This document shows positions 1 through 9,637 of a stretch of DNA of 64,000 nt, one piece after another. The notes under the pieces were generated by a model. That model had not been told where the DNA came from. It did not search any database and saw only the letters and a program-made list of their open reading frames with translations. The stretch lies in assembly GCA_020433455.1 (NCBI GenBank), contig JAGRCP010000006.1:1-64000 (forward strand), given 5' to 3'. Every line of letters starts with the position of its first letter. The first letter of the stretch is position 1. This DNA comes from Caldilineaceae bacterium. GTDB lineage: Bacteria > Chloroflexota > Anaerolineae > Caldilineales > Caldilineaceae. The translations under genes were made by a program, and so were the position numbers.

Positions 1-2
1 CC

Positions 3-152
3 GAGGGCACCGGGATGGTGATGCCCGGTGACAACCTGAAGTTCACCGTGCAGCTGATCGCCCCGATCGCTATGGAGGAGAAGCTCCGCTTCGCCATCCG
101 CGGGGGCGGCCGCACCGTCGGCGCCGGCGTTATCACCAAAATTATCGAGTAA
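3..152 (+). CDS. tuf: Elongation factor Tu, C-terminal end (partial)
   Basis: The window opens inside this gene; 49 codons and a TAA remain. The tail contains [20 protein letters not shown] and GGRTVGAGV, the conserved ending of domain III of EF-Tu, the GTPase that delivers aminoacyl-tRNA to the ribosome. Its place directly before rpsJ matches the usual str-S10 order. The 5' part lies outside the window, so completeness cannot be judged. Confidence 0.97.
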   Translation, partial: EGTGMVMPGDNLKFTVQLIAPIAMEEKLRFAIRGGGRTVGAGVITKIIE

Positions 153-166
153 GTGAGGCTAAGGCC

Positions 167-210
167 AAGGCTGAGGCGAAGGAGCGCTAAACATCCTTCT
201 TCTCAGCCTT
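167..210 (+). other. Hairpin in tuf-rpsJ spacer
   Basis: AAGGCTGAG (167-175) can pair with CTCAGCCTT (202-210) in the 91-nt spacer. No U-run follows, so it is more likely an attenuator or processing site than a simple terminator. This is inferred from base pairing only. Confidence 0.3.
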
Positions 211-243
211 CGCTTTTGCCTTCGTTTCTACGAGGACATTTAC

Positions 244-552
244 ATGGCTAAACAGCGTATTCGGATCAAGCTCAAGGCGTACGATCACCGTGTGCTGGAT
301 GCATCGTTGCAGCAGATCGTGGATGCGGCCGAGCAGACCGGCGCCCAGGTGGTTGGCCCCGTGCCTCTGCCCACGCGCATCGAGAAGTTTACGGTTATGC
401 GCTCGACCTTTATCGACAAAGACAGCCGGGATCAATTTGAGGTGCGAACCCACAAGCGCCTGATTGACGTGGTGGAGCCGGGCAGCAAGACTATTGAGAA
501 TTTGACCCGCCTCAACCTGCCGGCCGGCGTTGATATTGAGATCAAGCTGTAA
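244..552 (+). CDS. rpsJ: 30S ribosomal protein S10
   Basis: A 102-residue protein of normal S10 length. The S10 signature is present ([13 protein letters not shown] followed by RTHKRLID). S10 sits in the head of the 30S subunit and also acts in antitermination complexes as NusE. GAGG at 232-235 lies 8 nt before the ATG. It is the first gene of the S10 operon and follows tuf by 91 nt. Confidence 0.98.
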   Translation: MAKQRIRIKLKAYDHRVLDASLQQIVDAAEQTGAQVVGPVPLPTRIEKFTVMRSTFIDKDSRDQFEVRTHKRLIDVVEPGSKTIENLTRLNLPAGVDIEIKL

Positions 553-627
553 GTTTAATTATATTGATTTGGGGATGATGTGGCGGGCGACTTTGTATTC
601 GCCGGTCGTCAGTCCCAGGAGGAAATG

Positions 628-1269
628 ATGCGAGGAATTTTAGGCAAGAAGGTGGGGATGACCCAGCTGTTTGATGACAGCGGCGAGGTCATTCCCGTCA
701 CGGTGATTGAAGCCGGCCCGTGTACCGTTACGCAGGTCAAGACGACTGACAGCGACGGCTATAACGCCATCCAAATCGGTTTTGAGGAAACAGCCGAGCG
801 CAAGCTCACTAAGGGTCAGCGCGGCCACCTGGCCAAGGCCGGCGCAGCGAATCTGCGTCGTCTGCGCGAGTTGCGCTATGAGGATGCGCCGGCCTTTAGC
901 GCCGGCGATGTGATCAAGGCCGACATTTTTGAAGAAGGCGATTTCGTCGACGTGACGGGCATTTCCAAGGGTAAGGGCTTTGCCGGTACGGTGAAGCGCC
1001 ACGGTTTTGCCGGCGGCCCCAAGACCCATGGTCAGTCGGATCGCCATCGTGCGCCCGGTTCCGCCGGAGCCGGTACCACGCCCGGACATACTTTTCCCGG
1101 CATGCGCGGCCCTGGACAGATGGGCAACAAGCGCGTGACGGTGCAGAATGTTAAGGTCGCCCTGGTTGACGCCGAGCGCAACTTGCTGGCCATCAGGGGG
1201 GCGGTGCCCGGCGCGCGGGGCAGCCTGGTTCTCATCCGCGAAGCTGTCAAGAAGCCGAAGCAGGCCTAA
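628..1269 (+). CDS. rplC: 50S ribosomal protein L3
   Basis: A 213-residue L3. The start at 628 (MRGILGKKVGMTQ) is chosen because it matches the family N-terminus and has AGGAGG (617-622) 5 nt upstream. The frame is open further 5' (to 580) and an ATG at 625 exists, but that one is only 2 nt from the SD. The conserved loop reaching the peptidyl-transferase region is present (KGKGFAGTVKRHGF, then PGSAGAGTTPG). L3 is an early assembly protein of the large subunit. Confidence 0.97.
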   Translation: MRGILGKKVGMTQLFDDSGEVIPVTVIEAGPCTVTQVKTTDSDGYNAIQIGFEETAERKLTKGQRGHLAKAGAANLRRLRELRYEDAPAFSAGDVIKADIFEEGDFVDVTGISKGKGFAGTVKRHGFAGGPKTHGQSDRHRAPGSAGAGTTPGHTFPGMRGPGQMGNKRVTVQNVKVALVDAERNLLAIRGAVPGARGSLVLIREAVKKPKQA

Positions 1270-1301
1270 CCCGGCCATTTAGGAATTAAGGAGTGTTGGC
1301 G

Positions 1302-1979
1302 ATGTTGTATCCCGTAAAAAACCTGGCCGGGAAGCAAGTTGAGCAGATTGAGTTGGACGATGCCATCTTTGCCGCTCCGGTCAACAAGTCATTGATGCAT
1401 CAGGCGCTGGTTCGCCAGTTGGCAAACGCCCGCCTGGGCTCGCATAGCACCAAAACCCGCGGCGAAGTGCGGGGCGGCGGTCGCAAGCCATGGCGCCAGA
1501 AGGGCACCGGTCGCGCCCGCCAGGGTTCTACCCGCTCGCCTAACTGGGTTGGCGGCGGTACGGTCTTCGGACCCCGCCCCCGTAAGTATGTGAAGCAGAT
1601 GCCGCGCAAAATGAGCCATGCCGCGTTGCGCAGTGCGCTCTCGGTCAAGGCTGCGGCCGAACAGTTGGTCGTCATCGATGCGCTGGCCATGGATGCGCCC
1701 AGGACGAAAGATTTGATTGGCGCCTTGGGTGCGCTGGACCTGTCCGGGAAGAGCGTGCTCATGGTCTCGGCCGAAAAGAATGATGCGTTTCAGCGCAGCG
1801 CCCGCAATATCGGCAAGGTCAAGACGCTCACGAGCGGTTATCTGAACGTGCGCGATCTGTTGGGCTACGACGTGGTCGTCCTCTCCCGGGATGCTGTTGA
1901 GCACGTGCACGGTTGGCTGGGCGTAGACAAGGCAGTTGCCGGGCCGGAAGCGGCCGATGCAGGGGAAGCGGAGGAATAA
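1302..1979 (+). CDS. rplD: 50S ribosomal protein L4
   Basis: A 225-residue L4. The ATG at 1302 is preferred over an in-frame GTG at 1293 because AAGGAG (1288-1293) is 8 nt before it. The long internal loop that lines the exit tunnel is visible ([23 protein letters not shown]). The C-terminus carries an acidic tail (AADAGEAEE). In E. coli L4 represses its own operon; nothing here shows that this holds in this organism. Confidence 0.97.
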   Translation: MLYPVKNLAGKQVEQIELDDAIFAAPVNKSLMHQALVRQLANARLGSHSTKTRGEVRGGGRKPWRQKGTGRARQGSTRSPNWVGGGTVFGPRPRKYVKQMPRKMSHAALRSALSVKAAAEQLVVIDALAMDAPRTKDLIGALGALDLSGKSVLMVSAEKNDAFQRSARNIGKVKTLTSGYLNVRDLLGYDVVVLSRDAVEHVHGWLGVDKAVAGPEAADAGEAEE

Positions 1980-1982
1980 GCC

Positions 1983-2273
1983 ATGCATCTTTATGAAGTC
2001 ATTAAGCGACCGGTCATCACGGAAAAATCCATGGGCCTGGTTGATTGGGAAAATCAGTACGTTTTTGAAGTTGATCTGCGCGCCAATAAATTGCAGGTCA
2101 AGGAAGCGGTTGAGACTGCATTCGATGTTGATGTGGTGAAAGTCAACCTCATGGTCATGCCGGTCAAGACATCCATGCGCGGTCGTACATCCCGCGTTCG
2201 CCGTTCCAAGTGGAAGAAGGCTGTTGTTACCTTGGCGCCCGGCAGCTCGATTCAGTTGTTTGAAGGCGTCTAG
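1983..2273 (+). CDS. rplW: 50S ribosomal protein L23
   Basis: A 96-residue L23 with the family start ([16 protein letters not shown]) and the loop that contacts 23S rRNA near the tunnel exit, the docking point for trigger factor and SRP. It starts 3 nt after rplD, and its SD (GGAGG) lies inside the rplD end, so translational coupling is likely. Confidence 0.97.
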   Translation: MHLYEVIKRPVITEKSMGLVDWENQYVFEVDLRANKLQVKEAVETAFDVDVVKVNLMVMPVKTSMRGRTSRVRRSKWKKAVVTLAPGSSIQLFEGV

Positions 2274-2302
2274 GCCGAACGGCAGACAGAGGAGCGAAAA
2301 TT

Positions 2303-3145
2303 ATGCCAGTTAAGATTTATCGACCCACTTCTCCGGGGCGCCGAAACATGAGTGTTGCGACGTTCCAGGAAGTGACGAAGAAGGCGCCGGAGCGCTCATT
2401 GTTGGCTCCGTTGAACCGCACCAATGGCCGCAATAATCGCGGCGTAGTGACGGTGCGTCACCGGGGCGGCGGTCACAAGCGTCGCTATCGCGTTATTGAC
2501 TTTCGGCGGGACAAGTTTAACGTGTCGGCCAAAGTCGAAGCCATTGAATACGATCCCAACCGCAGCGCGTACATTGCGCTGGTCGTCTATGCCGACGGCG
2601 AGCGCCGCTATATCATTGCGCCGGCGGGATTGATGCCGGGCAGTACGATTATGTCGGGCGAAGGCGCCGATATCCGAATCGGCAATGCCTTGCCGATTCG
2701 CAACATTCCCTTGGGTACGGTGATTCACAACATTGAGATTTACCCGGGCCGGGGGGGACAGTTGGTTCGCAGCGCGGGCAGTTCCGCCCAGCTGGTGGCG
2801 AAAGAAGGGACCATGGCGCAGGTGCGTTTGCCCAGCGGCGAGGTCCGGTATATTGATATGAATTCCCTGGCCACCATTGGCCAGGTCTCCAATCCGGATC
2901 ACGGTAACCTGAATATGGGCAAGGCCGGCCGTAAACGCTGGCTGGGGCGGCGTCCTTCTGTGCGCGGCGTAGCCATGGATCCGGCCTCCCATCCCCACGG
3001 CGGCGGCGAAGGTCGCTCTCCCGTCGGCATGGCAGGGCCGAAGACTCCCTGGGGCAAGCCGGCCCGGGGAACGAAAACGCGCCGCAACAAGCGCACGAAC
3101 AAGTTTATTGTCCGCCGCGGTCGCGGTAAGGGCAAAGGTCGCTAA
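2303..3145 (+). CDS. rplB: 50S ribosomal protein L2
   Basis: A 280-residue L2 of usual length. The N-terminal [11 protein letters not shown], the [12 protein letters not shown] block and the C-terminal HPHGGGEGR loop near the peptidyl-transferase centre are all present, followed by a very basic tail. L2 is required for subunit association and peptidyl transfer. GAGG lies shortly before the ATG. Confidence 0.98.
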   Translation: MPVKIYRPTSPGRRNMSVATFQEVTKKAPERSLLAPLNRTNGRNNRGVVTVRHRGGGHKRRYRVIDFRRDKFNVSAKVEAIEYDPNRSAYIALVVYADGERRYIIAPAGLMPGSTIMSGEGADIRIGNALPIRNIPLGTVIHNIEIYPGRGGQLVRSAGSSAQLVAKEGTMAQVRLPSGEVRYIDMNSLATIGQVSNPDHGNLNMGKAGRKRWLGRRPSVRGVAMDPASHPHGGGEGRSPVGMAGPKTPWGKPARGTKTRRNKRTNKFIVRRGRGKGKGR

Positions 3146-3183
3146 GGGTCATCAAGGACCGCTAAGAAAGCAGGAGAGAAGAG

Positions 3184-3468
3184 ATGTCTCGATCATTGAA
3201 GAAAGGCCCTTTCGTCCAACCGAAGCTGTTAAAGCGCATCGAAGAGATGAACCGCAAGGGCGAGCGCAAGGTTGTGAAGACATGGTCGCGTGCGTCCACC
3301 GTCTTCCCCCAGTTTGTGGGTCACACCATTGCCGTGCATGACGGCCGGCGTCATGTTCCCGTCTACGTGACGGAGAACATGGTAGGCCATAAGTTGGGCG
3401 AATTTGCCCCGACCCGCTTCTTTCGCGGCCATCTGCGCGCGGAGAAGGGGACTAAGGTCCGCCGCTAG
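3184..3468 (+). CDS. rpsS: 30S ribosomal protein S19
   Basis: A 94-residue S19 with the hallmark start [11 protein letters not shown] and the [14 protein letters not shown] region. It lies in the head of the 30S subunit and contacts S13 and the A-site tRNA. The stop codon is followed within two bases by dispersed repeat A1, which separates this gene from rplV by 156 nt; in most genomes the two are nearly contiguous. Confidence 0.98.
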   Translation: MSRSLKKGPFVQPKLLKRIEEMNRKGERKVVKTWSRASTVFPQFVGHTIAVHDGRRHVPVYVTENMVGHKLGEFAPTRFFRGHLRAEKGTKVRR

Positions 3469-3469
3469 T

Positions 3470-3549
3470 ACAGTTCGGCGTAAATACCACGGCAGAAGTA
3501 ATGCTCGTTCTCTGGTAGAGACAGTATGCGAGCTTCTGTCAGGATTCAC
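3470..3549 (-). repeat. Dispersed repeat A, copy 1 (between rpsS and rplV)
   Basis: Read on the minus strand, this 80-bp element starts GTGAATCC and ends TTTACGCCGAACTGT, as do the copies at 12114-12172 and 45152-45234. Its core folds as nested stems: CAGAAG with CTTCTG, GCTCG with CGAGC, and TCTCT with AGAGA. GTGAAT can pair with ATTTAC through one G-T pair. It sits inside the S10 operon in the orientation opposite to transcription. Confidence 0.8.
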
Positions 3550-3624
3550 TAGTCCGTGACGGCATGATGAATTGCCGCCAAGCTTCCCGGCTCTAATTGT
3601 CGGAAGTAGTTAGAGGAGCGAACG

Positions 3625-3966
3625 ATGGAAGTTCGAGCTGTTACAAAATATACCGGCATCAGCGCCCAGAAAGCCCGGCTTGTGGTGAACGAAGTGCGGG
3701 GCCGCCAGGCGGAAGAGGCGTTGGCCATGTTGCAATTTATGCCGCAGTCAGCGGCTAAGGTCGTTGCTAAGACGATTAAGAGTGCGCTGGCGAATGCGGA
3801 GGAGAATTTCGGCTTGGAGCCGGAGGATATGTATGTCGCCAAGATCGTGGCTGATGAAGCGCCTACGCGGAAGTGGCGCCGCTTTGGCGCCCGCGGCCGT
3901 TTTAAGCCCTGGCTTCGCCGCTCGTCCCACATTACCGTGGTCCTGGCTGAGCGTGAGATCGCATAA
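3625..3966 (+). CDS. rplV: 50S ribosomal protein L22
   Basis: A 113-residue L22. The start MEVRAVTKYTGISAQKARLV and the C-terminal hairpin that lines the exit tunnel (GARGRFKPWLRRSSHITVVL) are present. AGAGGAG upstream gives a good SD. The preceding spacer carries repeat A1. Confidence 0.98.
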   Translation: MEVRAVTKYTGISAQKARLVVNEVRGRQAEEALAMLQFMPQSAAKVVAKTIKSALANAEENFGLEPEDMYVAKIVADEAPTRKWRRFGARGRFKPWLRRSSHITVVLAEREIA

Positions 3967-4010
3967 TGTATGCGCCCGTGTAACGTGAGACAGATTAAAG
4001 GAGATTGATC

Positions 4011-4688
4011 TTGGGCCGAAAAATTAATCCGACAGGCTTTCGCCTGGGCATTATCAAAGAACACAATAGTCGCTGGTTTGCTACGGGGGCCGATTATGTG
4101 GCGCTCCTCGATGAGGATCGGGCAATCCGCGATACGATCATGCATATGAGCGATCCGGATCTCTCCAAGGCCGGCATTAGCGGCATTGAGATCGAACGCC
4201 AGCCCAATCAGGTGCATGTTATCGTGGATACGGCGCGTCCCGGTGTGGTCATCGGCCGCAAGGGCGCGACCGTGAACTTCATTCGCACCAGGCTCCAGGA
4301 CTTGACCCAGAAGAAGGTCAAGATCGATGTGCGGGAGATCACCAAGCCGGAGCTGGACGCGACGCTGGTCGCCGAGAGCATTGCCGAGCAATTAGAGCGC
4401 CGCATCAGTTGGAAGCGCGCCATGAAGCAGGCCGTGCAGAAGACCATGCGTCAAGGCGGTCAGGGCATTATGATCACCGTTTCCGGCCGCTTGGGCGGCG
4501 CGGACATGGGGCGGGTGGATACCGTGCGCGAAGGGCAGATTCCGCGTCATACCCTGCGGGCCGATATCGATTACGGTACGGCTGAGGCCAATACCACCTT
4601 TGGCGTGACCGGCGTCAAGGTCTGGATCAATCACGGCGAAGTGATGCCGGGCGAAGAGTTTCACGCTCGCTTTTCCGGCGAGAACTGA
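4011..4688 (+). CDS. rpsC: 30S ribosomal protein S3
   Basis: A 225-residue S3 starting at a TTG (4011). The family N-terminus ([14 protein letters not shown]) begins exactly there, and AAGGAG (3998-4003) is 7 nt upstream; an in-frame TTG at 4005 is only 1 nt from that SD. The KH type 2 domain has its GxxG at residues 82-85 (IGRKG). S3 helps form the mRNA entry channel. The TTG start is a slightly unusual choice for such a highly expressed gene. Confidence 0.97.
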   Translation: MGRKINPTGFRLGIIKEHNSRWFATGADYVALLDEDRAIRDTIMHMSDPDLSKAGISGIEIERQPNQVHVIVDTARPGVVIGRKGATVNFIRTRLQDLTQKKVKIDVREITKPELDATLVAESIAEQLERRISWKRAMKQAVQKTMRQGGQGIMITVSGRLGGADMGRVDTVREGQIPRHTLRADIDYGTAEANTTFGVTGVKVWINHGEVMPGEEFHARFSGEN

Positions 4689-4759
4689 GTAAAGCGCAGT
4701 TGCCCGCCTCGCATATGTCGGTCATATGTCGATGGGCGACTGTTAGAGGAGATAGAACT

Positions 4760-5179
4760 ATGTTGATGCCAAAGCGTGTGAAATACCGTAAGATGCAGCG
4801 CGGACGCCTGCGGGGCAAGGCCCAGCGCGGCAGCACCGTCGCCTTCGGCTCTTATGGGTTGCAGGCCCTGGAGTCCCAATACCTGACCAGCCGACAGATT
4901 GAAGCCGGCCGTCGCGCCATGGTGCGCTACATTCGGCGCGGCGGCAAGATTTGGATCCGCGTTTTTCCCGATAAGCCCTATACCAAGCGGGCCGCGGAAA
5001 CGCGGATGGGTTCGGGTAAAGGCAACGTCGAGCATTATGTGGCCGCGGTCAGGCCGGGCCGCATTGTCTACGAGATGGCCGGCGTGCCGGAAGAGACCGC
5101 GCGTGAAGCCATGCGGCTGGCGGCCGCCAAGCTGCCCATGAAGACCCAGTTCATCGTGCGCGATGATTTTGGCGGGTAA
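4760..5179 (+). CDS. rplP: 50S ribosomal protein L16
   Basis: A 139-residue L16 beginning [16 protein letters not shown], with AGAGGAGA 7 nt before the ATG at 4760. The frame is open to 4700, but that extension does not resemble L16. Conserved features are the GSYGLQALE block, the arginine-rich helix and the [16 protein letters not shown] loop that reaches the A-site tRNA. Confidence 0.97.
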   Translation: MLMPKRVKYRKMQRGRLRGKAQRGSTVAFGSYGLQALESQYLTSRQIEAGRRAMVRYIRRGGKIWIRVFPDKPYTKRAAETRMGSGKGNVEHYVAAVRPGRIVYEMAGVPEETAREAMRLAAAKLPMKTQFIVRDDFGG

Positions 5180-5190
5180 GGGAGTGAATT

Positions 5191-5388
5191 ATGAAGGCCA
5201 ATGAATTTCGCAGTATGACCAATGCCGAATTGGCGGGCAAGCTGGACGATGCCTATCAGGAACTCTTCAACTTGCGCTTTCAGCGTGTGGCGGGCCAGGT
5301 GTCCAATACTGCACGCTACAGCGAGGTGCGCAAAGATATCGCGCGCGTGAAGACCATCCTGCGTGAACGTGAGCTTGCTGAGGAATAG
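5191..5388 (+). CDS. rpmC: 50S ribosomal protein L29
   Basis: A 65-residue L29, typical in size and composed of two helices. ELFNLRFQ and the [12 protein letters not shown] ending are the family signature. L29 lies at the tunnel exit beside L23. It starts 11 nt after rplP with GGAG upstream. Confidence 0.96.
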   Translation: MKANEFRSMTNAELAGKLDDAYQELFNLRFQRVAGQVSNTARYSEVRKDIARVKTILRERELAEE

Positions 5389-5402
5389 GGGAGAGACGGA
5401 CA

Positions 5403-5660
5403 ATGCGGGAACAAAGACGCGCGCTGGTCGGCGTTGTGACCAGTAACAAAATGGAAAAAACGGTGGTTGTGACCGTGCAGCGGGTGACGCAACATCCGCT
5501 CTACGGCAAAGTGATTAAATTGAATAAAAAGTACAAGGCTCACGATGAAGAGAATGCTGCGAAAATCGGCGATCGGGTTCGCATTCGCGAATGTCGTCCG
5601 ATGAGCAAGGATAAGCATTTCTTTGTTGAGGAGATCTTGGAACAGGCTGAGATTATCTAG
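5403..5660 (+). CDS. rpsQ: 30S ribosomal protein S17
   Basis: An 85-residue S17 with an OB fold. [18 protein letters not shown] and the [18 protein letters not shown] strand pair are diagnostic. It binds 16S rRNA in early 30S assembly. It starts 14 nt after rpmC, with a purine-rich SD (GGGGAGAG). Confidence 0.97.
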   Translation: MREQRRALVGVVTSNKMEKTVVVTVQRVTQHPLYGKVIKLNKKYKAHDEENAAKIGDRVRIRECRPMSKDKHFFVEEILEQAEII

Positions 5661-5674
5661 GCGAGGATGCACCC

Positions 5675-6043
5675 ATGATTCAACAGGAAAGCCGGCTCAA
5701 GGTAGCCGACAATACGGGAGCAAAAGAGTTGCTCACCATTCGCGTCAAGGGTGGCAGCACGCGGCGCTACGCGTCAGTGGGTGATGAAATCGTGGCCACG
5801 GTTAAGTCGGCCTCACCCAACGGCACGGTCAAGAAGGGCGACGTGGTCCGCGCGGTTATTGTGCGCACCCGCCGGCCTTTGCGGCGCGCGGACGGTTCCT
5901 ATATCCGCTTTGATGAGAATGCCGCAGTTATCGTTGATAACCTGAAAAGCCCGCGCGGTACGCGCATTTTCGGCCCGGTTGCGCGTGAATTGCGCGACGG
6001 CGGCTACATGCGCATTGTGTCCCTCGCGCCGGAAGTGCTCTAA
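5675..6043 (+). CDS. rplN: 50S ribosomal protein L14
   Basis: A 122-residue L14 of standard length, starting [18 protein letters not shown] and ending REL...[13 protein letters not shown]. It forms part of the interface with the 30S subunit and the binding site for the silencing factor RsfS. GCGAGGA precedes the ATG. Confidence 0.98.
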   Translation: MIQQESRLKVADNTGAKELLTIRVKGGSTRRYASVGDEIVATVKSASPNGTVKKGDVVRAVIVRTRRPLRRADGSYIRFDENAAVIVDNLKSPRGTRIFGPVARELRDGGYMRIVSLAPEVL

Positions 6044-6123
6044 GCCGGTACAAGTTCGCATTGGCCGACGTGAAAGCACTTGATGATGGGGCGGCGCAGC
6101 CCCGGCAAAAGGAGTAGCGCAAC

Positions 6124-6483
6124 ATGAATTTAAAGATTGTTCGAGGCGATACGGTTGAAGTGATCGCCGGTAATGATAAGGGACACCGCGGGGAAGTGCA
6201 GCGGGTTATCAAAAAGAAGCGCAAGGACGGCACCTACGATCCCAATCGCGTTTATGTGGTGGTGGCAGGAGCCAACCTGGTGATTAAGCATCAGCGGGCC
6301 ACGGGGCAGGTACGCACCCAGACCGGCCGCATTGAGATGGAAGCGCCGATCCATATCAGCAACGTGATGCTGGTGGGAGATGACGGTTCCCCGACCCGAG
6401 CCGGCTACGAAGTGGCCGCAAACGGCGACAAATCCCGGGTGGCCCGAGGCAGCGGAGCGCCTCTGCCCAAGGTTTCTAACTGA
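6124..6483 (+). CDS. rplX: 50S ribosomal protein L24
   Basis: A 119-residue L24. The N-terminal KOW motif is clear (VRGDTVEVIAGNDKGHRGEV), as is NLVIKHQRATGQ. L24 initiates large-subunit assembly. AAAGGAG lies before the ATG after an 80-nt spacer. It is a little longer than the typical 102-105 residues, with a loose polar C-terminus. Confidence 0.97.
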   Translation: MNLKIVRGDTVEVIAGNDKGHRGEVQRVIKKKRKDGTYDPNRVYVVVAGANLVIKHQRATGQVRTQTGRIEMEAPIHISNVMLVGDDGSPTRAGYEVAANGDKSRVARGSGAPLPKVSN

Positions 6484-6602
6484 TCAGTTGATTTCGGCAT
6501 ATTTGGCGGACAAAGCGTCCGCTCCTGTTGATGCCTTCACAATCAAGGGCCTGACCTTGTATCGGACTCAAGTCGATACCTGCGGGCAAGGAGATAAGAA
6601 CT

Positions 6603-7175
6603 ATGAGTACAAACGGCAAGACGCCGGCGCCCACGCCGCGTTTGAAAGTGCGCTATCGGGATGAGATCGTCCCGGCAATGATGAAAGAGTTTAATTACTC
6701 GAACGTAATGCAGGCGCCTCGCTTCAAGAAGATCGCAGTCAATATCGGCTTGGGCGAAGCGATTCAGAACAGCAAGGCGATTGAAGCCGCCACCGGCGAT
6801 TTGGCCATCATGACCGGGCAAAAGGCGGTTGTGACCCGGGCTCGCCACTCCATTGCTACGTACAAATTGCGCGAGGGGATGCCCATCGGCGCTAAAGTGA
6901 CGCTGCGCGGTGATCGCATGTGGGATTTTCTGGATCGGCTCATCAATATTGTGCTGCCGCGCCAGCGGGACTTTCAAGGCATTTCGCCCGATTCTTTTGA
7001 CGGTCGGGGCAATTACAGCCTGGGTCTGCGCGAGCAGTTAGTCTTTCCCGAGATTGACTACGAGGAAATCGACAAAGTGCGCGGTCTGGAAGTCACCATT
7101 GTGACGACCGCGGACAGCGACGAAGAGGCTCGCCGCATGCTGGCTTTGTTGGATATGCCCTTCAAGCGGAGCTAG
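6603..7175 (+). CDS. rplE: 50S ribosomal protein L5
   Basis: A 190-residue L5 with an N-terminal extension of about 10 polar residues before the usual LK.RYRDE start. NIGLGEA, TGQKAV.TRAR and the GNYSLGL..Q..FPEI region are conserved. L5 binds 5S rRNA and the P-site tRNA. The 119-nt upstream spacer contains two short hairpins (GCGGAC/GTCCGC and GTATCG/CGATAC). Confidence 0.97.
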   Translation: MSTNGKTPAPTPRLKVRYRDEIVPAMMKEFNYSNVMQAPRFKKIAVNIGLGEAIQNSKAIEAATGDLAIMTGQKAVVTRARHSIATYKLREGMPIGAKVTLRGDRMWDFLDRLINIVLPRQRDFQGISPDSFDGRGNYSLGLREQLVFPEIDYEEIDKVRGLEVTIVTTADSDEEARRMLALLDMPFKRS

Positions 7176-7242
7176 CGCACATACCGGTATCGATATTTGC
7201 ATTATTGCATGAAAATTATTGCGTAGAAATAAGGAGTCCTCA

Positions 7243-7425
7243 GTGGCCAAAAAGTCTATGATTGCACGGGAAGAAAATCGCAAATACACCGTGCGCGTGC
7301 GTAACCGCTGTTCCATGTGCGGCCGACCGCGCGGATATATGCGCCGTTTCGGCCTGTGCCGCATCTGCTTCCGCCAGGAAGCGCTGAATGGTAATCTGCC
7401 CGGCGTCGTGAAGTCGAGCTGGTAG
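7243..7425 (+). CDS. rpsN: 30S ribosomal protein S14, zinc-binding (type Z)
   Basis: A 60-residue short S14 with a four-cysteine zinc site (C23-x2-C26 and C39-x2-C42). The GTG at 7243 is chosen because it gives the family start (AKKSMIA) and AGGAG (7232-7236) is 6 nt upstream; the frame is open to a TTG at 7219, but that extension is not S14-like. It ends in KSSW, as short S14 proteins do. This is the zinc-requiring paralogue, as opposed to the roughly 100-residue zinc-free form. Confidence 0.97.
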   Translation: MAKKSMIAREENRKYTVRVRNRCSMCGRPRGYMRRFGLCRICFRQEALNGNLPGVVKSSW

Positions 7426-7490
7426 GCGGCTTTTGCTGCGGTGATTTATCGACGGTTAGCAGGACGGTTAGTAGATTGGGTAAACACGAA

Positions 7491-7566
7491 GGCAAACGAT
7501 GAAAGATGAAGACGGAATGAACGCTTTTGGGCTCGTTTCCGCCTCATGTAGACTTCATAATTTGCC
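7491..7566 (+). other. Rod-like RNA structure in rpsN-rpsH spacer
   Basis: The 249-nt spacer holds a nested set of pairings: GGCAAA (7491-7496) with TTTGCC (7561-7566), ATGAA (7499-7503) with TTCAT (7554-7558), CGGAA (7513-7517) with TTCCG (7537-7541), and ACG with CGT near the apex. The spacer is far longer than others in the operon and has no ORF. It may be a leader or regulatory element for the rpsH part of the spc operon; that role is inference. Confidence 0.4.
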
Positions 7567-7674
7567 TGGGTGCTAACTACAATTTTCTGCGTTGGGGCTC
7601 GATTTACGACCGACAGCGCTTAGGCAAGGCATGTCCTTGCAGAAGGTTGCAAGAGTAACCTAGGAGAAAAAAAG

Positions 7675-8070
7675 ATGGTAAGTGATCCCATTGCTGATAT
7701 GTTAACGCGGATTCGTAACGCAGTCATGATTCAGCAAACGCAAGTGGCGATGCCGACTTCGAACATGAAGGTTGGTATTGCTAAAATTTTGCAGGAAGAG
7801 GGTTTTATTGCCGGTTACGGCGAAACCGATCGGGGCCCCCAGTCGCAACTGGTGCTGCAGCTCAAGTACACCGGCAAGGGCAATTCCGTGATTACCGGTC
7901 TGGAACGTGTCAGCAAGCCGGGGCGGCGCGTCTACATGGGATATAAGGATATTCCGTGGGTGCGCAGCGGTTTGGGCATCAACATTTTGTCTACGCCCAA
8001 GGGCGTGATGACCGGTCGGCAGGCGCGACGCAACCGCGTCGGCGGTGAAGTGGTTTGCAACGTTTGGTAA
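7675..8070 (+). CDS. rpsH: 30S ribosomal protein S8
   Basis: A 131-residue S8, start MVSDPIADMLTRIRNA, with the C-terminal GLGINILSTPKGVMTGRQARR block that binds helix 21 of 16S rRNA. In E. coli S8 represses the spc operon by binding a mimic of that site near rplE. Here a long structured spacer precedes rpsH itself. TAGGAGAAA is the SD. Confidence 0.98.
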   Translation: MVSDPIADMLTRIRNAVMIQQTQVAMPTSNMKVGIAKILQEEGFIAGYGETDRGPQSQLVLQLKYTGKGNSVITGLERVSKPGRRVYMGYKDIPWVRSGLGINILSTPKGVMTGRQARRNRVGGEVVCNVW

Positions 8071-8137
8071 CGCCGGAGGAGATCGGCGCCGGAGAATGGT
8101 TGTTTCGGTTCGATCAACTTCCTGTAGGAGGTAAATT

Positions 8138-8686
8138 ATGTCTCGTGTAGGACGCAGCCCAATTCCTGTGCCCAGCGGTGTGAACGTAACGGTCGGCAAG
8201 GGAAATTTGGTCAAGGTAGAAGGCCCTAAGGGGAAATTGGAGCAGCAGCTCAACCCTGAGATGGAAATTTCTCAGGAAAACGGCGAATTGGTGGTCAAGC
8301 GCCCCGGCGATTCGCGGGAGGATCGTGCCCAGCATGGTCTGACCCGGGCGCTTTTGAATAATATGGTGGTTGGCGTGAGCCAGCAATTCACCAAGCGCCT
8401 GGAAATTCGCGGCGTAGGCTATCGTGCCGAGATGAACGGAGACACCCTTGTTTTACAGGTAGGCAAGAGCCACCCGGTGCGCTTTGATCCGCCTAAGGAC
8501 GTTACGTTCAAGGTGGAAGGCCGGGATGGCCGTCTCATCGTCATTACGGGTACGAGCAAGGAAATGGTGGGACAGATTGCAGCCGTTATCCGCAAGAGTC
8601 GCCCCCCCGAACCCTACAAGGGAAAAGGCATTCGCTACGAAGGCGAATACGTCCGCTCCAAGGTCGGCAAGAAGGCCGGTAAGTAA
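8138..8686 (+). CDS. rplF: 50S ribosomal protein L6
   Basis: A 182-residue L6, start MSRVGRSPIPVPSGV, ending with the signature RKSRPPEPYKGKGIRYEGE. Two similar alpha/beta domains are expected. L6 lies close to the sarcin-ricin loop. AGGAGG lies 6 nt before the ATG. Confidence 0.98.
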   Translation: MSRVGRSPIPVPSGVNVTVGKGNLVKVEGPKGKLEQQLNPEMEISQENGELVVKRPGDSREDRAQHGLTRALLNNMVVGVSQQFTKRLEIRGVGYRAEMNGDTLVLQVGKSHPVRFDPPKDVTFKVEGRDGRLIVITGTSKEMVGQIAAVIRKSRPPEPYKGKGIRYEGEYVRSKVGKKAGK

Positions 8687-8704
8687 TAAAGGAATTGGCA
8701 AATC

Positions 8705-9070
8705 ATGACGAAAAGTACACGCGCCCAGGCGCGCAAGCGACGGCATATTCGAGTGCGTCGGAAGCTGCACGGTACGGCAAGCCGGCCGCGCCTCAATGTC
8801 TTTCGCAGCATCGAGCATATTTATGCCCAGGTGATTGATGATGATGCCGGCGTTACGCTGGCGTCGGCCTCCACAGTGGATAAGGAACTGCGCGCGCGCG
8901 TCGGTTCCATGACGCCTCTGGAGCAGGCCCAGGAAGTCGGTAAAATTGTGGCCGAGCGGGCCAAGACAGCCGGCATTGAAAGCGTCGTCTTTGATCGAGG
9001 CGGCTATCCGTATCATGGCCGAGTTAAGGCATTGGCCGAGGGCAGCCGCGAGGGCGGCCTTACCTTCTAG
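8705..9070 (+). CDS. rplR: 50S ribosomal protein L18
   Basis: A 121-residue L18 with a basic N-terminus ([15 protein letters not shown]) and [19 protein letters not shown], then [20 protein letters not shown]. It binds 5S rRNA together with L5. The spacing of 18 nt to rplF and 15 nt to rpsE indicates co-translation. Confidence 0.98.
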   Translation: MTKSTRAQARKRRHIRVRRKLHGTASRPRLNVFRSIEHIYAQVIDDDAGVTLASASTVDKELRARVGSMTPLEQAQEVGKIVAERAKTAGIESVVFDRGGYPYHGRVKALAEGSREGGLTF

Positions 9071-9085
9071 AGGGGGGATTGAATC

Positions 9086-9637
9086 ATGGCACGACGAGAA
9101 CGCAAGAAGAACCGAGAGCGCGAGGAGCGCGACGATCTGGATGAACGCGTGGTTCATATCGCCCGTACGGCCAAGGTGGTCAAGGGCGGTCGCCGCTTTG
9201 CCTTCCGTGCGGTAGTTGTAGTAGGCGATCAGAAGGGACGCGTCGGCATCGGCGTGGGTAAGGCCCGGGAAGTGCCTGATGCTATCCGCAAGGCCGCGGA
9301 CGCTGCACGCAAGGAAATGTTGGACGTTTCCCTGTTGGGGACTACGATTCCCCACCAGGTGCAGACCCGCTTTGGCGCGGCGGAAGTATTGCTCAAGCCC
9401 GCCAGCCCCGGTACAGGCGTTATTGCCGGCGGCGGCGTGCGTGCGGTGGTGGAAGCGGCCGGCATTAAGGATATTCTGAGCAAATCATTGGGCAGCGACA
9501 ACATCCTGAATGTTGTTCAGGCGACCTTTGCCGCTCTCAACGAGCTGCAGGACTTCCGCGTAGAAGCGGAGCGCCGCGGCGTGGATGCCCAGCATCTTGC
9601 GCCGTTCTGGTACAAGGGAGAAGAAAGTTATGCCTAA
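9086..9637 (+). CDS. rpsE: 30S ribosomal protein S5
   Basis: A 183-residue S5. The [19 protein letters not shown] double-stranded-RNA-binding domain and the [19 protein letters not shown] block are conserved. S5 acts in decoding fidelity and at the mRNA entry site. Its last 8 bases overlap the start of rpmD. Confidence 0.98.
   Translation: MARRERKKNREREERDDLDERVVHIARTAKVVKGGRRFAFRAVVVVGDQKGRVGIGVGKAREVPDAIRKAADAARKEMLDVSLLGTTIPHQVQTRFGAAEVLLKPASPGTGVIAGGGVRAVVEAAGIKDILSKSLGSDNILNVVQATFAALNELQDFRVEAERRGVDAQHLAPFWYKGEESYA

Noticed and set aside
152-190. Lys/Ala/Glu-rich open stretch after tuf
   Set aside because: It has no start codon and is out of frame with tuf, and it is only 12 codons. 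It is probably chance or part of the spacer hairpin.
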